Shown: positions 20,103-27,683 of the stretch, in pieces | How positions within the stretch are numbered: the stretch's first letter is position 1 | Layout: the number at the start of each line of letters is the position of its first letter | Assembly: GCA_000719105.1 (NCBI GenBank) | Contig: JODX01000008.1 | Span: 62,001 to 126,000, forward strand | Length of the DNA stretch: 64,000 nucleotides | Reading direction: 5' to 3' | Source: Streptomyces sclerotialus | GTDB taxonomy: Bacteria > Actinomycetota > Actinomycetes > Streptomycetales > Streptomycetaceae | Made by a program: the position numbers and the translations under genes | Notes under the pieces: model-generated | The model's database searches: none | Told to the model about the DNA's origin: nothing | What the model saw: only the letters and a program-made list of their open reading frames with translations

Positions 20103-20185
20103 TTGCCTTTGCCAAGCTTTTATCTCGGAACCCCCGTTTTCGTTTGCCTGTAGCAACCAAACATTCGTATGGTTGCCCTAAGCAA
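20103..20185. promoter_or_regulatory. tandem TTGC-N5-GCAA operators before marR
   Basis: In the 332-base gap 19871-20202, TTGC-CTGTA-GCAA (20144-20156) and TTGC-CCTAA-GCAA (20173-20185) are inverted repeats 29 bases apart. TTGCCTTTGCCAA at 20103 is a weaker third. GCAACCA (20153) and TGGTTGC (20170) also form a larger inverted repeat. Autoregulation by the adjacent MarR protein is the simplest reading. No gene is seen in the rest of the gap. Confidence 0.65.
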
Positions 20186-20202
20186 CGAATGCTGGAGGCG
20201 CG

Positions 20203-20703
20203 ATGGCGGCGATGGCGGAGAAGGCCCAGTACGAGGAGCTGGCCCGCCAGCTCAGTGCCATCGGGGTCGTGAAGCGGGACATGGGCCGGACACTGCCGTC
20301 CGACTGTCCCGCGGGCTCGGCCGGCGTACTGACGCTCCTCGGCCGGCACGGCGACATGCGGATGAGCAGGCTCGCGGAGCTGCTCGCCGTGGACATCTCG
20401 GTGACCAGCCGCCATGTCGCCCACGTCGCCGAGCGCGGCTGGATCGAGCGACTGCCCGACCCGGCCGACAAGCGCTCGCGCATCCTCAGCCTGACCCCTG
20501 CGGGCCGGGCCCAGCTCGACGAGCTCTACGAACGCACCACCCAGCTGCTCACCGACCGGCTGAGCGACTGGACGGGGGAAGAGGTCCGGCTGCTCATCCA
20601 GCTGATGACCCGGCTGCGGGAGAGCTTCGGCGACTGCCGGGCGAGCCCGCGGGCTCCACAGGCCGCATCCGTCGCTGCGGACATCACCCGTACACCCGCA
20701 TAA
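20203..20703 (+). CDS. MarR-family transcriptional regulator
   Basis: A 166-residue winged-helix regulator. The helix-turn-helix lies in MRMSRLAELLAVDISVTSRH and the wing in LPDPADKRSRILSLTPAGR; an N-terminal dimer helix and C-terminal helices complete the fold. ATG 20203 has GGAGG five bases upstream. The exporter gene starts 24 bases after the stop, so marR and exporter form an operon, controlled by the tandem inverted repeats upstream. A small lipophilic effector is likely by family analogy. Confidence 0.92.
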   Translation: MAAMAEKAQYEELARQLSAIGVVKRDMGRTLPSDCPAGSAGVLTLLGRHGDMRMSRLAELLAVDISVTSRHVAHVAERGWIERLPDPADKRSRILSLTPAGRAQLDELYERTTQLLTDRLSDWTGEEVRLLIQLMTRLRESFGDCRASPRAPQAASVAADITRTPA

Positions 20704-20727
20704 GCAGTAAGGAAGAAAAGGAAGCCC

Positions 20728-23262
20728 ATGGCAACGACCACACCAGCCGGTGTGCGGGCTCACGCGAAGCGCGGGGGCGCCGCCCCCGAAGGCGCTCCGA
20801 TGACACACCGGCAGATCATGGAGGCGCTCTCCGGGCTGCTGCTCGGCATGTTCGCCGCCATCCTGTCCTCGACGATCGTCACCAACGCCCTGCCGGAGAT
20901 CGTCAACGACCTCGGCGGCGGCCAGAGCGCCTACACCTGGGTCGTCACCGCCTCGCTGCTGGCGATGACCGCCTCCACCCCGCTGTGGGGCAAGCTCGCT
21001 GACCTGGTCAGCAAGAAGGCCCTGGTCCAGATAGGCCTGATCATCTACGTGATCGGCTCCGTCGTGGCGGGCCTGGCGCAGAACCCGGCGATGCTGATCG
21101 GCGCCCGCGTCATCCAGGGTCTGGGCGCCGGCGGTCTGTCCGCCCTGGCGCAGATCATCATGGCCGCGATGATCTCCCCGCGTGAGCGCGGACGCTACTC
21201 CGGCTACCTGGGCGCGACCTTCGCGGTCGCAACCGTCGGCGGTCCGCTGCTCGGCGGTGTCATCACCGACACCAGCTGGCTGGGCTGGCGCTGGTGCCTC
21301 TACGTCGGCGTGCCCTTCGCGGTGGTCGCCCTGATCGTGCTCCAGAAGACGCTGAACCTGCCGGTGGTCAAGCGCAAGGTCAAGGTCGACTGGACCGGTG
21401 CCTTCTTCGTCACCGCGGCCGTCTGCCTGCTCCTGCTCTGGGTCACCTTCGCCGACGACAAGTACGACTGGATGTCCTGGCAGACGGGCGTCATGGTCGG
21501 CGGCGCGATCCTGCTCGCGGTGATCTTCTGCTTCGTCGAGACCAAGGCCAGCGAGCCGATCATCCCGCTGCGCCTGTTCAAGAACCGCACCATCACCCTG
21601 GCGTCGCTCGCCTCGCTGTTCGTCGGTATCGCGATGTTCGCGGGCACCGTCTACTTCAGCCAGTACTTCCAGCTCGCCCGGGACAAGTCGCCGACCATGT
21701 CCGGCGTCATGACCATCCCGATGATCGGCGGTCTGTTCGTCTCGTCCACGGTCTCCGGCCAGATCATCACCAAGACCGGTAAGTGGAAGGGCTGGCTGCT
21801 GGCCGGCGGCGTGCTGCTGACCGCGGGTCTCGGCCTGCTGTCGACCATGCGCTACGACACCGCGTACTGGCACATCGCGATCTTCATGGCGCTGATGGGC
21901 CTCGGCGTCGGCATGATGATGCAGAACCTGGTCCTCTGCACGCAGAACCAGGTGGCCCCAAGCGACCTCGGTGCCGCGTCCTCCGTCGTCACCTTCTTCC
22001 GGTCCCTCGGCGGTGCGGTGGGCGTCTCGGTGCTCGGCTCCGTGATGTCCACCCGGATCAGCCACTACGCCTCGGACACCATCGGCTCGCTGAGCCCGCA
22101 GGAGCAGCAGGCCGCGGCGCAGGCCGCCGGCGGCAGCTCGATCCCCGACATGGACCTGCTGCCCCCGGGCATCCGTGAGTGGCTGGAGAGCGCCTACGGG
22201 CACGGCATCGCCGACATCTTCCTGTACGTCGCGCCGATCGCCCTCCTCGCCTTCATCGTGACGCTGTTCATCAAGGAGGTTCCGCTGCGCACCAGCGGCG
22301 CCCTGGCCCAGGCCGCCGAAGCGACCGCCGAGACGGCTCCGCCGGTGGCCCCGGCCCCGGCCGAGGCGCAGGGTGCGGCTCCGGCCGCCGAGAAGGTGCC
22401 GGCCATGGCGGCCTCCGTCGCCGGGCCGGGTCCCGAGGGCACGCAGCGGCTCGCCGCGGTCGCCTCGGCGGCGGCGACGGCCTCCGAGCAGCCGGTCTCC
22501 GGCGGCATCCCGGTCCACGGCTTCGTCCGCGGTGCCGAGCAGGCGCCCGTGCCGCAGGCCGCCGTCACGCTGATCTCCCTCGGCGGACGCCAGCTCGGCC
22601 GTTCGGTCGCCCAGGGCGACGGCGCCTACACGGTGCACGCGCCCGGTGCCGGGTCGTACGTCCTGATCGCCGCCGCCGACGGCTTCCAGCCGCAGGCGTC
22701 CACGATCGTCGTGAACGGTGAGCCGGTGTCGTACGACATCCTGCTCAGCGGTACGAGCGGGCTGAGCGGTCTGGTGCGCGACGCCGAGACCGGGCAGCCG
22801 GTGAAGGACGCGATGGTCGTCGTCACCGATGTGCGCGGCGACGTGCTCGCCACCGGCATGACCGGTGAGCAGGGCGAGTTCTCCTTCGCCGAGCTGGTCC
22901 CGGGCACGGTCACCATCGCGGTGAACGCGGCGGGCCACCGTCCCCAGGCCCTGCCGGTCGAGGTCGGCGGCACCGGGGTCACCCGGGTCGAGATCGACCT
23001 CCGGTCCGGCGCCCGGCTCCAGGGAGTCGTGCGGGCGGCCGGCGGTGCCCTGGGCGACGCCCGGGTCACCCTGGTCGACGCGGCGGGCAACGTGGTCGGC
23101 ACGGCCACGACCGGCACGGACGGTGCGTACGCCTTCTCCGACCTGGACGGCGGCGAGTACACCGTCATCGCGACGGGCTACCCGCCGGTGGCGACGGCGC
23201 TGACGGTCACCGGCCGCGGCGTCGACGACCACGACATCGAACTCGCCCACCCCGGCGAGTGA
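20728..23262 (+). CDS. 14-TM MFS exporter (DHA2) fused to three extracellular carboxypeptidase-regulatory-like domains
   Basis: An 844-residue protein. Residues about 30-530 are a drug:H+ antiporter of the EmrB/QacA class, with motif A-like GKLADLVSKKAL and motif C-like GGPLLGGVITD. An Ala/Pro-rich linker (about 535-595) leads to three beta-sandwich repeats of the CarboxypepD_reg type (about 595-680, 680-760 and 760-844). Each has an xGxVRxAExGxPVxxAxVxV-like pattern and a YxxxxLxxGxYTVxAxGY ending. The repeats would lie outside the membrane. ATG 20728 is preceded by AAGGAAGAAAAGG. It is in an operon with marR; the following YceI gene carries a similar domain. Substrate unknown. Confidence 0.9.
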   Translation: MATTTPAGVRAHAKRGGAAPEGAPMTHRQIMEALSGLLLGMFAAILSSTIVTNALPEIVNDLGGGQSAYTWVVTASLLAMTASTPLWGKLADLVSKKALVQIGLIIYVIGSVVAGLAQNPAMLIGARVIQGLGAGGLSALAQIIMAAMISPRERGRYSGYLGATFAVATVGGPLLGGVITDTSWLGWRWCLYVGVPFAVVALIVLQKTLNLPVVKRKVKVDWTGAFFVTAAVCLLLLWVTFADDKYDWMSWQTGVMVGGAILLAVIFCFVETKASEPIIPLRLFKNRTITLASLASLFVGIAMFAGTVYFSQYFQLARDKSPTMSGVMTIPMIGGLFVSSTVSGQIITKTGKWKGWLLAGGVLLTAGLGLLSTMRYDTAYWHIAIFMALMGLGVGMMMQNLVLCTQNQVAPSDLGAASSVVTFFRSLGGAVGVSVLGSVMSTRISHYASDTIGSLSPQEQQAAAQAAGGSSIPDMDLLPPGIREWLESAYGHGIADIFLYVAPIALLAFIVTLFIKEVPLRTSGALAQAAEATAETAPPVAPAPAEAQGAAPAAEKVPAMAASVAGPGPEGTQRLAAVASAAATASEQPVSGGIPVHGFVRGAEQAPVPQAAVTLISLGGRQLGRSVAQGDGAYTVHAPGAGSYVLIAAADGFQPQASTIVVNGEPVSYDILLSGTSGLSGLVRDAETGQPVKDAMVVVTDVRGDVLATGMTGEQGEFSFAELVPGTVTIAVNAAGHRPQALPVEVGGTGVTRVEIDLRSGARLQGVVRAAGGALGDARVTLVDAAGNVVGTATTGTDGAYAFSDLDGGEYTVIATGYPPVATALTVTGRGVDDHDIELAHPGE

Positions 23263-23269
23263 CCGATCC

Positions 23270-23316
23270 CCGGCCCGTGGAGCGCGTGCAGAGCGGACGC
23301 GCGCTCCACGGGCCGG
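23270..23316 (+). terminator. long perfect hairpin after exporter gene
   Basis: CCGGCCCGTGGAGCGCG pairs perfectly with CGCGCTCCACGGGCCGG (17 bp) around a 13-base loop, seven bases past the stop. There is no T run, so partial read-through to the YceI gene is possible. Confidence 0.75.
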
Positions 23317-23458
23317 TTCCACTTCGGCCCGCTCGTGGCCCCATCCATGGCCCGACGGCCCGATGGCCCAATGGCCTGACTCATGGCCTCATCATGGGAC
23401 CCGCCTGCGGCTCATGGCTTCATACTGGGCCCCACCTGCGGCTTTGTTCTCGGCCCTA

Positions 23459-23506
23459 CGTCCGGTCCCGCATCCGGCCCCACGTCCGGCCCCACATCCG
23501 GCCTCA
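23459..23506. repeat. 12-bp tandem repeat before YceI gene
   Basis: Four copies of CRTCCGGCCCCA-like units end 34 bases before the start codon; longer degenerate CATGGCC repeats precede them. Confidence 0.75.
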
Positions 23507-23540
23507 CCCCTCGGCATCACTCACAAGGAGCTGCGCCACC

Positions 23541-24362
23541 ATGCCACTGACCGCGAAGATCCGTACTCGTGACGGCTGGGCCGTGTCACACGCGGTCGTC
23601 ACCCTGACCGACATGACCGGCACCCAGGTGCTGCGGGCCGAGGCGAACGACGAAGGCGTCGTCCAGGACGCGACGGTCCTGACCCCCGGCGCGTACACCG
23701 CGATCGTGACCGCGGTCGGTTACGACCCCGCCGCCGCCACCGCGTTCGTCACGGCGAGCGGCCGCGCCGAGATCGGCGCCGTGACCCTGACCCGTCAGGG
23801 CGGCACCGAACTGCCCCCGCCCGGCTTCTGGACCATCGACCCGGTCCACTCCACCGTCACGGCCGTCGCCCAGCACCTGGGCTTCGCCAGCGTCCGCGGC
23901 CGGTTCGACGAGTTCGCCGGCCGGATCGAGATCGCCCCCGACGACGTGGCCAAGTCCCGCGTCGAGGCGGTCATCACCTCGTCCTCCATCGACACGGGCA
24001 ACCGCATGCGCGACGACCACCTCCGGTCCGCCGACTTCCTCGACGCCGAGGCCCACCCGCAGATCACCTACGCGTCCTCGGGCCTCACGCCGATCGGCAC
24101 CGACCGCTGGATCGTGCACGGCGAGCTCACCCTCAACGGCGTCGCCCGCCCGGTCGACCTGGACCTCTCCTACCTCGGCTCCGGTCCCGACGCCTACGGC
24201 GCCGTCCGGGCCGCCTTCCGGGCCACCGCCGAGCTGCGCCGCGACGACTTCGCCATCAAGTACAACCAGGTCCTCCAGGCGGGTATCGCCGCCGTCGGTA
24301 CGACCCTGAAGGTGGAGCTGGACATCCAGGCGGTGCAGGGCGAGGCGCTGCCGGCGGCCTGA
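23541..24362 (+). CDS. YceI-like lipid-binding protein with N-terminal carboxypeptidase-regulatory-like domain
   Basis: A 273-residue protein. Residues about 1-90 form a beta-sandwich like those on the exporter (GWAVSHAVVTLTDMTG, TPGAYTAIVTAVGYDPA). Residues about 95-270 are a YceI lipocalin-like barrel, with FWTIDPVHSTVTAVAQHLGF, RMRDDHLRSADFLDAEAHPQI and LTLNGVARPVDLDL. YceI proteins bind polyisoprenoids or amphiphiles. There is no signal peptide, so it may stay in the cytosol or leave by another route. ATG 23541 has AAGGAG eleven bases upstream. The shared domain links it to the exporter gene. Confidence 0.9.
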   Translation: MPLTAKIRTRDGWAVSHAVVTLTDMTGTQVLRAEANDEGVVQDATVLTPGAYTAIVTAVGYDPAAATAFVTASGRAEIGAVTLTRQGGTELPPPGFWTIDPVHSTVTAVAQHLGFASVRGRFDEFAGRIEIAPDDVAKSRVEAVITSSSIDTGNRMRDDHLRSADFLDAEAHPQITYASSGLTPIGTDRWIVHGELTLNGVARPVDLDLSYLGSGPDAYGAVRAAFRATAELRRDDFAIKYNQVLQAGIAAVGTTLKVELDIQAVQGEALPAA

Positions 24363-24456
24363 TCCGGCCCGGTCGGGTCAGGTCCCGCAGGACACTTCGG
24401 CGCCTGACCCCAGCAGGGACACCCTGACGGTCGCGATCCGCCGTAGCCTGCCTCCC

Positions 24457-24927
24457 ATGGCACCCCAGATCGCGACCAACACGTCCGTCTCCCTGTCCGA
24501 ACTGCTGGACTTCGTACGCCCCCGCCATCGCGCGATCCTCCTCACCCGCCGTGCCGACGGCAGCCCCCAGGGATCGCCCCTGACCTGCGGCGTCGACGAC
24601 TCGGGCCGCATCGTCGTCTCCACGTACCCGGAGCGCGCCAAGACCCGTAACGCCAAGCGCGACGAGCGCGTCAGCCTCATCGTGCTCAGCGACGAGTGGA
24701 ACGGCCCCTGGGTGCAGATCGACGGCACGGCCGAGGTCATCGACTCGCCCGACTCGGTGGAGCCGCTCGTCGAGTACTACCGCAACATCGCCGGCGAGCA
24801 CCCCGACTGGGACGAGTACCGCGAGGCCATGGCCCGGCAGGGCAAGTCGATCATCCGAGTCACGCCCACGCAGTGGGGGCCGGTGGCCACCGGGGGCTTC
24901 CCTGCGCGGCTGGTGGAGCAGGACTGA
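24457..24927 (+). CDS. PPOX-class F420/flavin-dependent oxidoreductase
   Basis: A 156-residue split-barrel protein of the pyridoxamine-oxidase-like F420-dependent group. Landmarks are RAILLTRRADGSPQGSPLT, the basic patch ERAKTRNAKRDERVSL and WVQIDGTAEVID. It is cytosolic with no signal. The substrate cannot be told from sequence. It lies 94 bases after the YceI gene in the same direction, so an association with that locus is possible but unproven. Confidence 0.87.
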   Translation: MAPQIATNTSVSLSELLDFVRPRHRAILLTRRADGSPQGSPLTCGVDDSGRIVVSTYPERAKTRNAKRDERVSLIVLSDEWNGPWVQIDGTAEVIDSPDSVEPLVEYYRNIAGEHPDWDEYREAMARQGKSIIRVTPTQWGPVATGGFPARLVEQD

Positions 24928-24982
24928 GCGGAAGCTGCCGGGCGGGGGTGCGCCCTCGAGCGCACCCCCCGGCCCGTACGGC

Positions 24983-25774
24983 TCAGACCAGCCGCGCCAC
25001 CGTCGTCTCGATCCCGGTGATCACGACGTCCAGCGCCATGGTGAAGTCCCGCTCGAACATCTCGGCCACCGTGTCGCCGCCCCGCGCCTCCATGAGGGTC
25101 TTCGACACCTCGACGACCTCACTGACCTGCGGCTCCCGCGTCACCGCCGCCATGGACCGGCTGAAGTACTCGTCCTGGCTCACCCCGGCCGCCGCGCACC
25201 GCTCGATGAAGTGGCCCTCGTTCGTGCCGAACCCGTAGACGAACTGGAAGACCGCCGCGATCGCCCCCGCCTGCGCGGCCAGCGGCAGCCCGGTGCGCCG
25301 CATCACCTGCTGCACGGCGTGGGAGAAGGCCATCGAGTTCGGGCCGATGTTGAGGAACTCCCCGGCGAGGGACGACGCCCACGGATGGCGCACCAGGACC
25401 GCCCGGTACTCGGCGGCGAGCGTCCGCAGGTCCGCCTGCCAGTCCGTCGCGGAGTCCGTGGCCTCCCCGGCCTGGAGGTCCTCCGCCCCGGGCCGCCGTA
25501 TCTCCCCGAAGACCGAGTCGAGCGCCAGTTCCAGCAGGTCGTCCTTGGTCTCGACGTACCAGTAGACGGACATCGCGGTGACGCTCAGCTCGGCGGCCAG
25601 TCTCCGCATGGAGAACTTCGCCGGACCGTCGGCGTCCAGCAGCCGTACCGCCGCGGCGGTGATCCGCTCCCGGTCGAGCCCCGACGGCTGTCCGCCCCGC
25701 CGGGCCCGCGTCCTGTCGTCCAGCCAGACGCTGGCCCGCGCCGGGCGCTCGGCCCGGTCGGCTGCCCTCACCAT
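24983..25774 (-). CDS. TetR-family transcriptional regulator
   Basis: A 263-residue regulator. The helix-turn-helix is in MRRLAAELSVTAMSVYWYVETKDDLLELAL, preceded by LDRERITAAAVRLLDADG; the C-terminal TetR_C-type ligand domain follows. An unusual 40-residue basic N-terminus (ADRAERPARASVWLDD) precedes the HTH. ATG 25774 has GAGGAAGG seven bases upstream. The MFS gene lies just upstream in the same direction (stop 25890). The regulator is a good candidate to bind the palindromes before that gene. Confidence 0.9.
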   Translation of the reverse strand: MVRAADRAERPARASVWLDDRTRARRGGQPSGLDRERITAAAVRLLDADGPAKFSMRRLAAELSVTAMSVYWYVETKDDLLELALDSVFGEIRRPGAEDLQAGEATDSATDWQADLRTLAAEYRAVLVRHPWASSLAGEFLNIGPNSMAFSHAVQQVMRRTGLPLAAQAGAIAAVFQFVYGFGTNEGHFIERCAAAGVSQDEYFSRSMAAVTREPQVSEVVEVSKTLMEARGGDTVAEMFERDFTMALDVVITGIETTVARLV

Positions 25775-25889
25775 GGCGCACCTTCCTCGGAACTTCGACC
25801 CTGCCGGCGGCATCCCGCGGAACATCACCGGCCGGTGAGCCATGGCCGGGACGTCGCGGGCTCCGCCCCCATCGATGCTATGCGGGCCC

Positions 25890-27449
25890 CTACCCCGAAA
25901 CGCCCACCGAGGAATCCGGGCCGCCGCCCGCGGGAGCCGTCGGACCAGCCCCTCGGGCCCGTTCCGACAGTTCCGCGCGCCGCAGCAACGCCGCTGCCAG
26001 CAGGCCGCCCAGCAACACGGCCACCGCGCCCACCAGCTGGCTCGTCTCCAGCCCGGAGGAGAACGCGTCCGTGATCTCCGCACGCTCCCCGGCCGAGCCG
26101 GCCGCCGCCAGCGCCGCCGGCAGGGAGCCCGCCGCGACCGGTATCAGCGCGGCGAAGCGGGAGTTGAGGACCGCGCCGAGGACGGCCACGCCCAGCCCGT
26201 TGCCGAACTCGGCAAGGGTGCCGTTGATCCCGGCTCCCACGCCCGCCTTCTCCCGTGGGATGGCGCTCATGATGGCGTGCGCCATGGCCGGGTTGGCGAT
26301 CGCGCAGCCCGCGCCGATGAGGAGCAGTCCGAGCAGCGTGCCGCCGTATCCGTGCCGCGTCAGCGTCGCGATCGACACGAGACCGCCGGACATCAGCACC
26401 ATGCCCAGCGCGATGGACAGAGGCAGCCCCAGTTTGGCCATCCACTTCGCCGACAGTCCCGAGAAGTTGAGCAGGACGACGGTCAGTGCCAGCGGAGCCG
26501 TGCGCAGCCCGGCCTCCAGCGCGTCGTAGCCGAGCACGAACTGCAGGTGCTGTGTCAGCAGGAACAGCGCGCCGCCCATCCCGAAGGTGATCAGCACGGC
26601 GCCCGCGACTGCTCCCGTGAACTTCCGATTCCTGAAGAACTGCAGGTCAAGCATGGGATACGGGATCCGGCTCTCCCAGTACGCGAAGGCGGCCAGCGCC
26701 ACGACGGCCACGGCCGCGGTCGCGAGCACCCGCCCGGAGGTCCATCCGTGCTCGGGCCCGGAGATGATCGCGAAGACGAGCGAGGCCATGCCGACGGTGG
26801 ACAGCAGCGCACCCAGGAGGTCGGGGCGGTCGCCCTGGACGTTCTTCGACTCGGGGACGAGCGCGACCGCGGCGGCCAAGCCCAGCGCCGCCACCGGCAG
26901 GTTGATCAGGAAGATCGCGCCCCAGTGGAAGTGCTCGAGCAGGAACCCGCCGACCAGGGGACCGGTGGCGAAGCCGAGCGCGTTGACGGCGCTCCAGATG
27001 CCGATGGCCTTGGGGTGCTCGTCGGGCGTGAAGATCTGCATCGCCACGGCGAGGGTGGTGGTGAGCAGCAGCGCACCGCCCACACCCATGCCGGCCCGCG
27101 CCGCGATCAGTTGCGCGGTGGAGTCGGCGAGTCCGGCGACCAGGGAACCGATGCCGAACAGGGCCAGACCCGCGATCAGCATCTTCTTCCGGCCGTACCG
27201 GTCGGCGGCGGAGCCCGCGGTGAGCAGCAGCCCCGACTGCACGAGCGAGTACGCGTTGATCATCCACTGGATGTCGGAGGTGGCCGCGCCCAGTTCCTCG
27301 GTGAGGGAGGGGATCGCCACGTTCAGCACGGTGTTGTCGAGCAGCACGGTGAGCTGGGCGAGACAGATGACACCGAGGATCAGCCAGCGTCGGGGGTGTC
27401 CCTGCGGGGCGGGGGCGGTCGGCAAGTCGGCCGTCGTGGGCGCTGTCAT
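25890..27449 (-). CDS. 14-TM MFS multidrug exporter (DHA2/EmrB type)
   Basis: A 519-residue proton-driven exporter. Landmarks are VLLDNTVLNVAIPSL in the first helix, the loop motif GSAADRYGRKKM and ALGFATGPLVGGFL. Fourteen hydrophobic segments fit the DHA2 class. ATG 27449 is followed by MTAPTTADLP; a longer reading would run through the operator region. It precedes the TetR gene by 115 bases. No C-terminal beta-domains are present, unlike the exporter at 20728. Confidence 0.93.
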   Translation of the reverse strand: MTAPTTADLPTAPAPQGHPRRWLILGVICLAQLTVLLDNTVLNVAIPSLTEELGAATSDIQWMINAYSLVQSGLLLTAGSAADRYGRKKMLIAGLALFGIGSLVAGLADSTAQLIAARAGMGVGGALLLTTTLAVAMQIFTPDEHPKAIGIWSAVNALGFATGPLVGGFLLEHFHWGAIFLINLPVAALGLAAAVALVPESKNVQGDRPDLLGALLSTVGMASLVFAIISGPEHGWTSGRVLATAAVAVVALAAFAYWESRIPYPMLDLQFFRNRKFTGAVAGAVLITFGMGGALFLLTQHLQFVLGYDALEAGLRTAPLALTVVLLNFSGLSAKWMAKLGLPLSIALGMVLMSGGLVSIATLTRHGYGGTLLGLLLIGAGCAIANPAMAHAIMSAIPREKAGVGAGINGTLAEFGNGLGVAVLGAVLNSRFAALIPVAAGSLPAALAAAGSAGERAEITDAFSSGLETSQLVGAVAVLLGGLLAAALLRRAELSERARGAGPTAPAGGGPDSSVGVSG

Positions 27450-27464
27450 GGGTGCCCTCCTGTC

Positions 27465-27526
27465 CTTATACGGCGTATGGGACGGGTTCTTGTACACCGT
27501 AGGACAGCTCCTGTACGGCGTACAAG
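27465..27526. promoter_or_regulatory. three tandem TetR-type operator palindromes
   Basis: ATAC-GGC-GTAT (centre 27473), a weaker GTAC-ACC-GTAG (centre 27497) and the perfect TGTAC-GGC-GTACA (centre 27518) are spaced 24 and 21 bases apart, 16-75 bases before the MFS start. A half site GTGTACAAG follows at 27532. Confidence 0.75.
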
Positions 27527-27569
27527 GGGGCGTGTACAAGGGGGCGATGTGCCGACCGCGTACGGAAGA

Positions 27570-27606
27570 GCGGTGGCCCGGAGGCACACTGCCTCCGGGC
27601 CACCGC
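27570..27606 (-). terminator. 17-bp hairpin downstream of the glycosyltransferase operon
   Basis: GCGGTGGCCCGGAGGCA pairs perfectly with TGCCTCCGGGCCACCGC around CAC, 61 bases past the GT39 stop. Confidence 0.85.
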
Positions 27607-27615
27607 CTGCCCGAC

Positions 27616-27683
27616 TCAGGACGTGAACCGGCTCAGAACGTGAACCGGGTCAGGACGTGAACCGGGTCAGGACGTCGGCTGGG
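27616..27683. repeat. 17-bp tandem repeat containing the GT39 stop codon
   Basis: Four units of TCAGGACGTGAACCGGG type. The rightmost, diverged one (27667-27683) encodes the last residues and stop of the GT39 gene; each unit repeats the TGA on the minus strand. Confidence 0.85.

Noticed and set aside
20017..23322. Very long open frame (1101 codons) on the minus strand opposite the MFS exporter
   Set aside because: It is rich in Arg/Gly/His/Asp without any domain, and it mirrors the GC pattern of the real exporter gene, whose motifs are clear.
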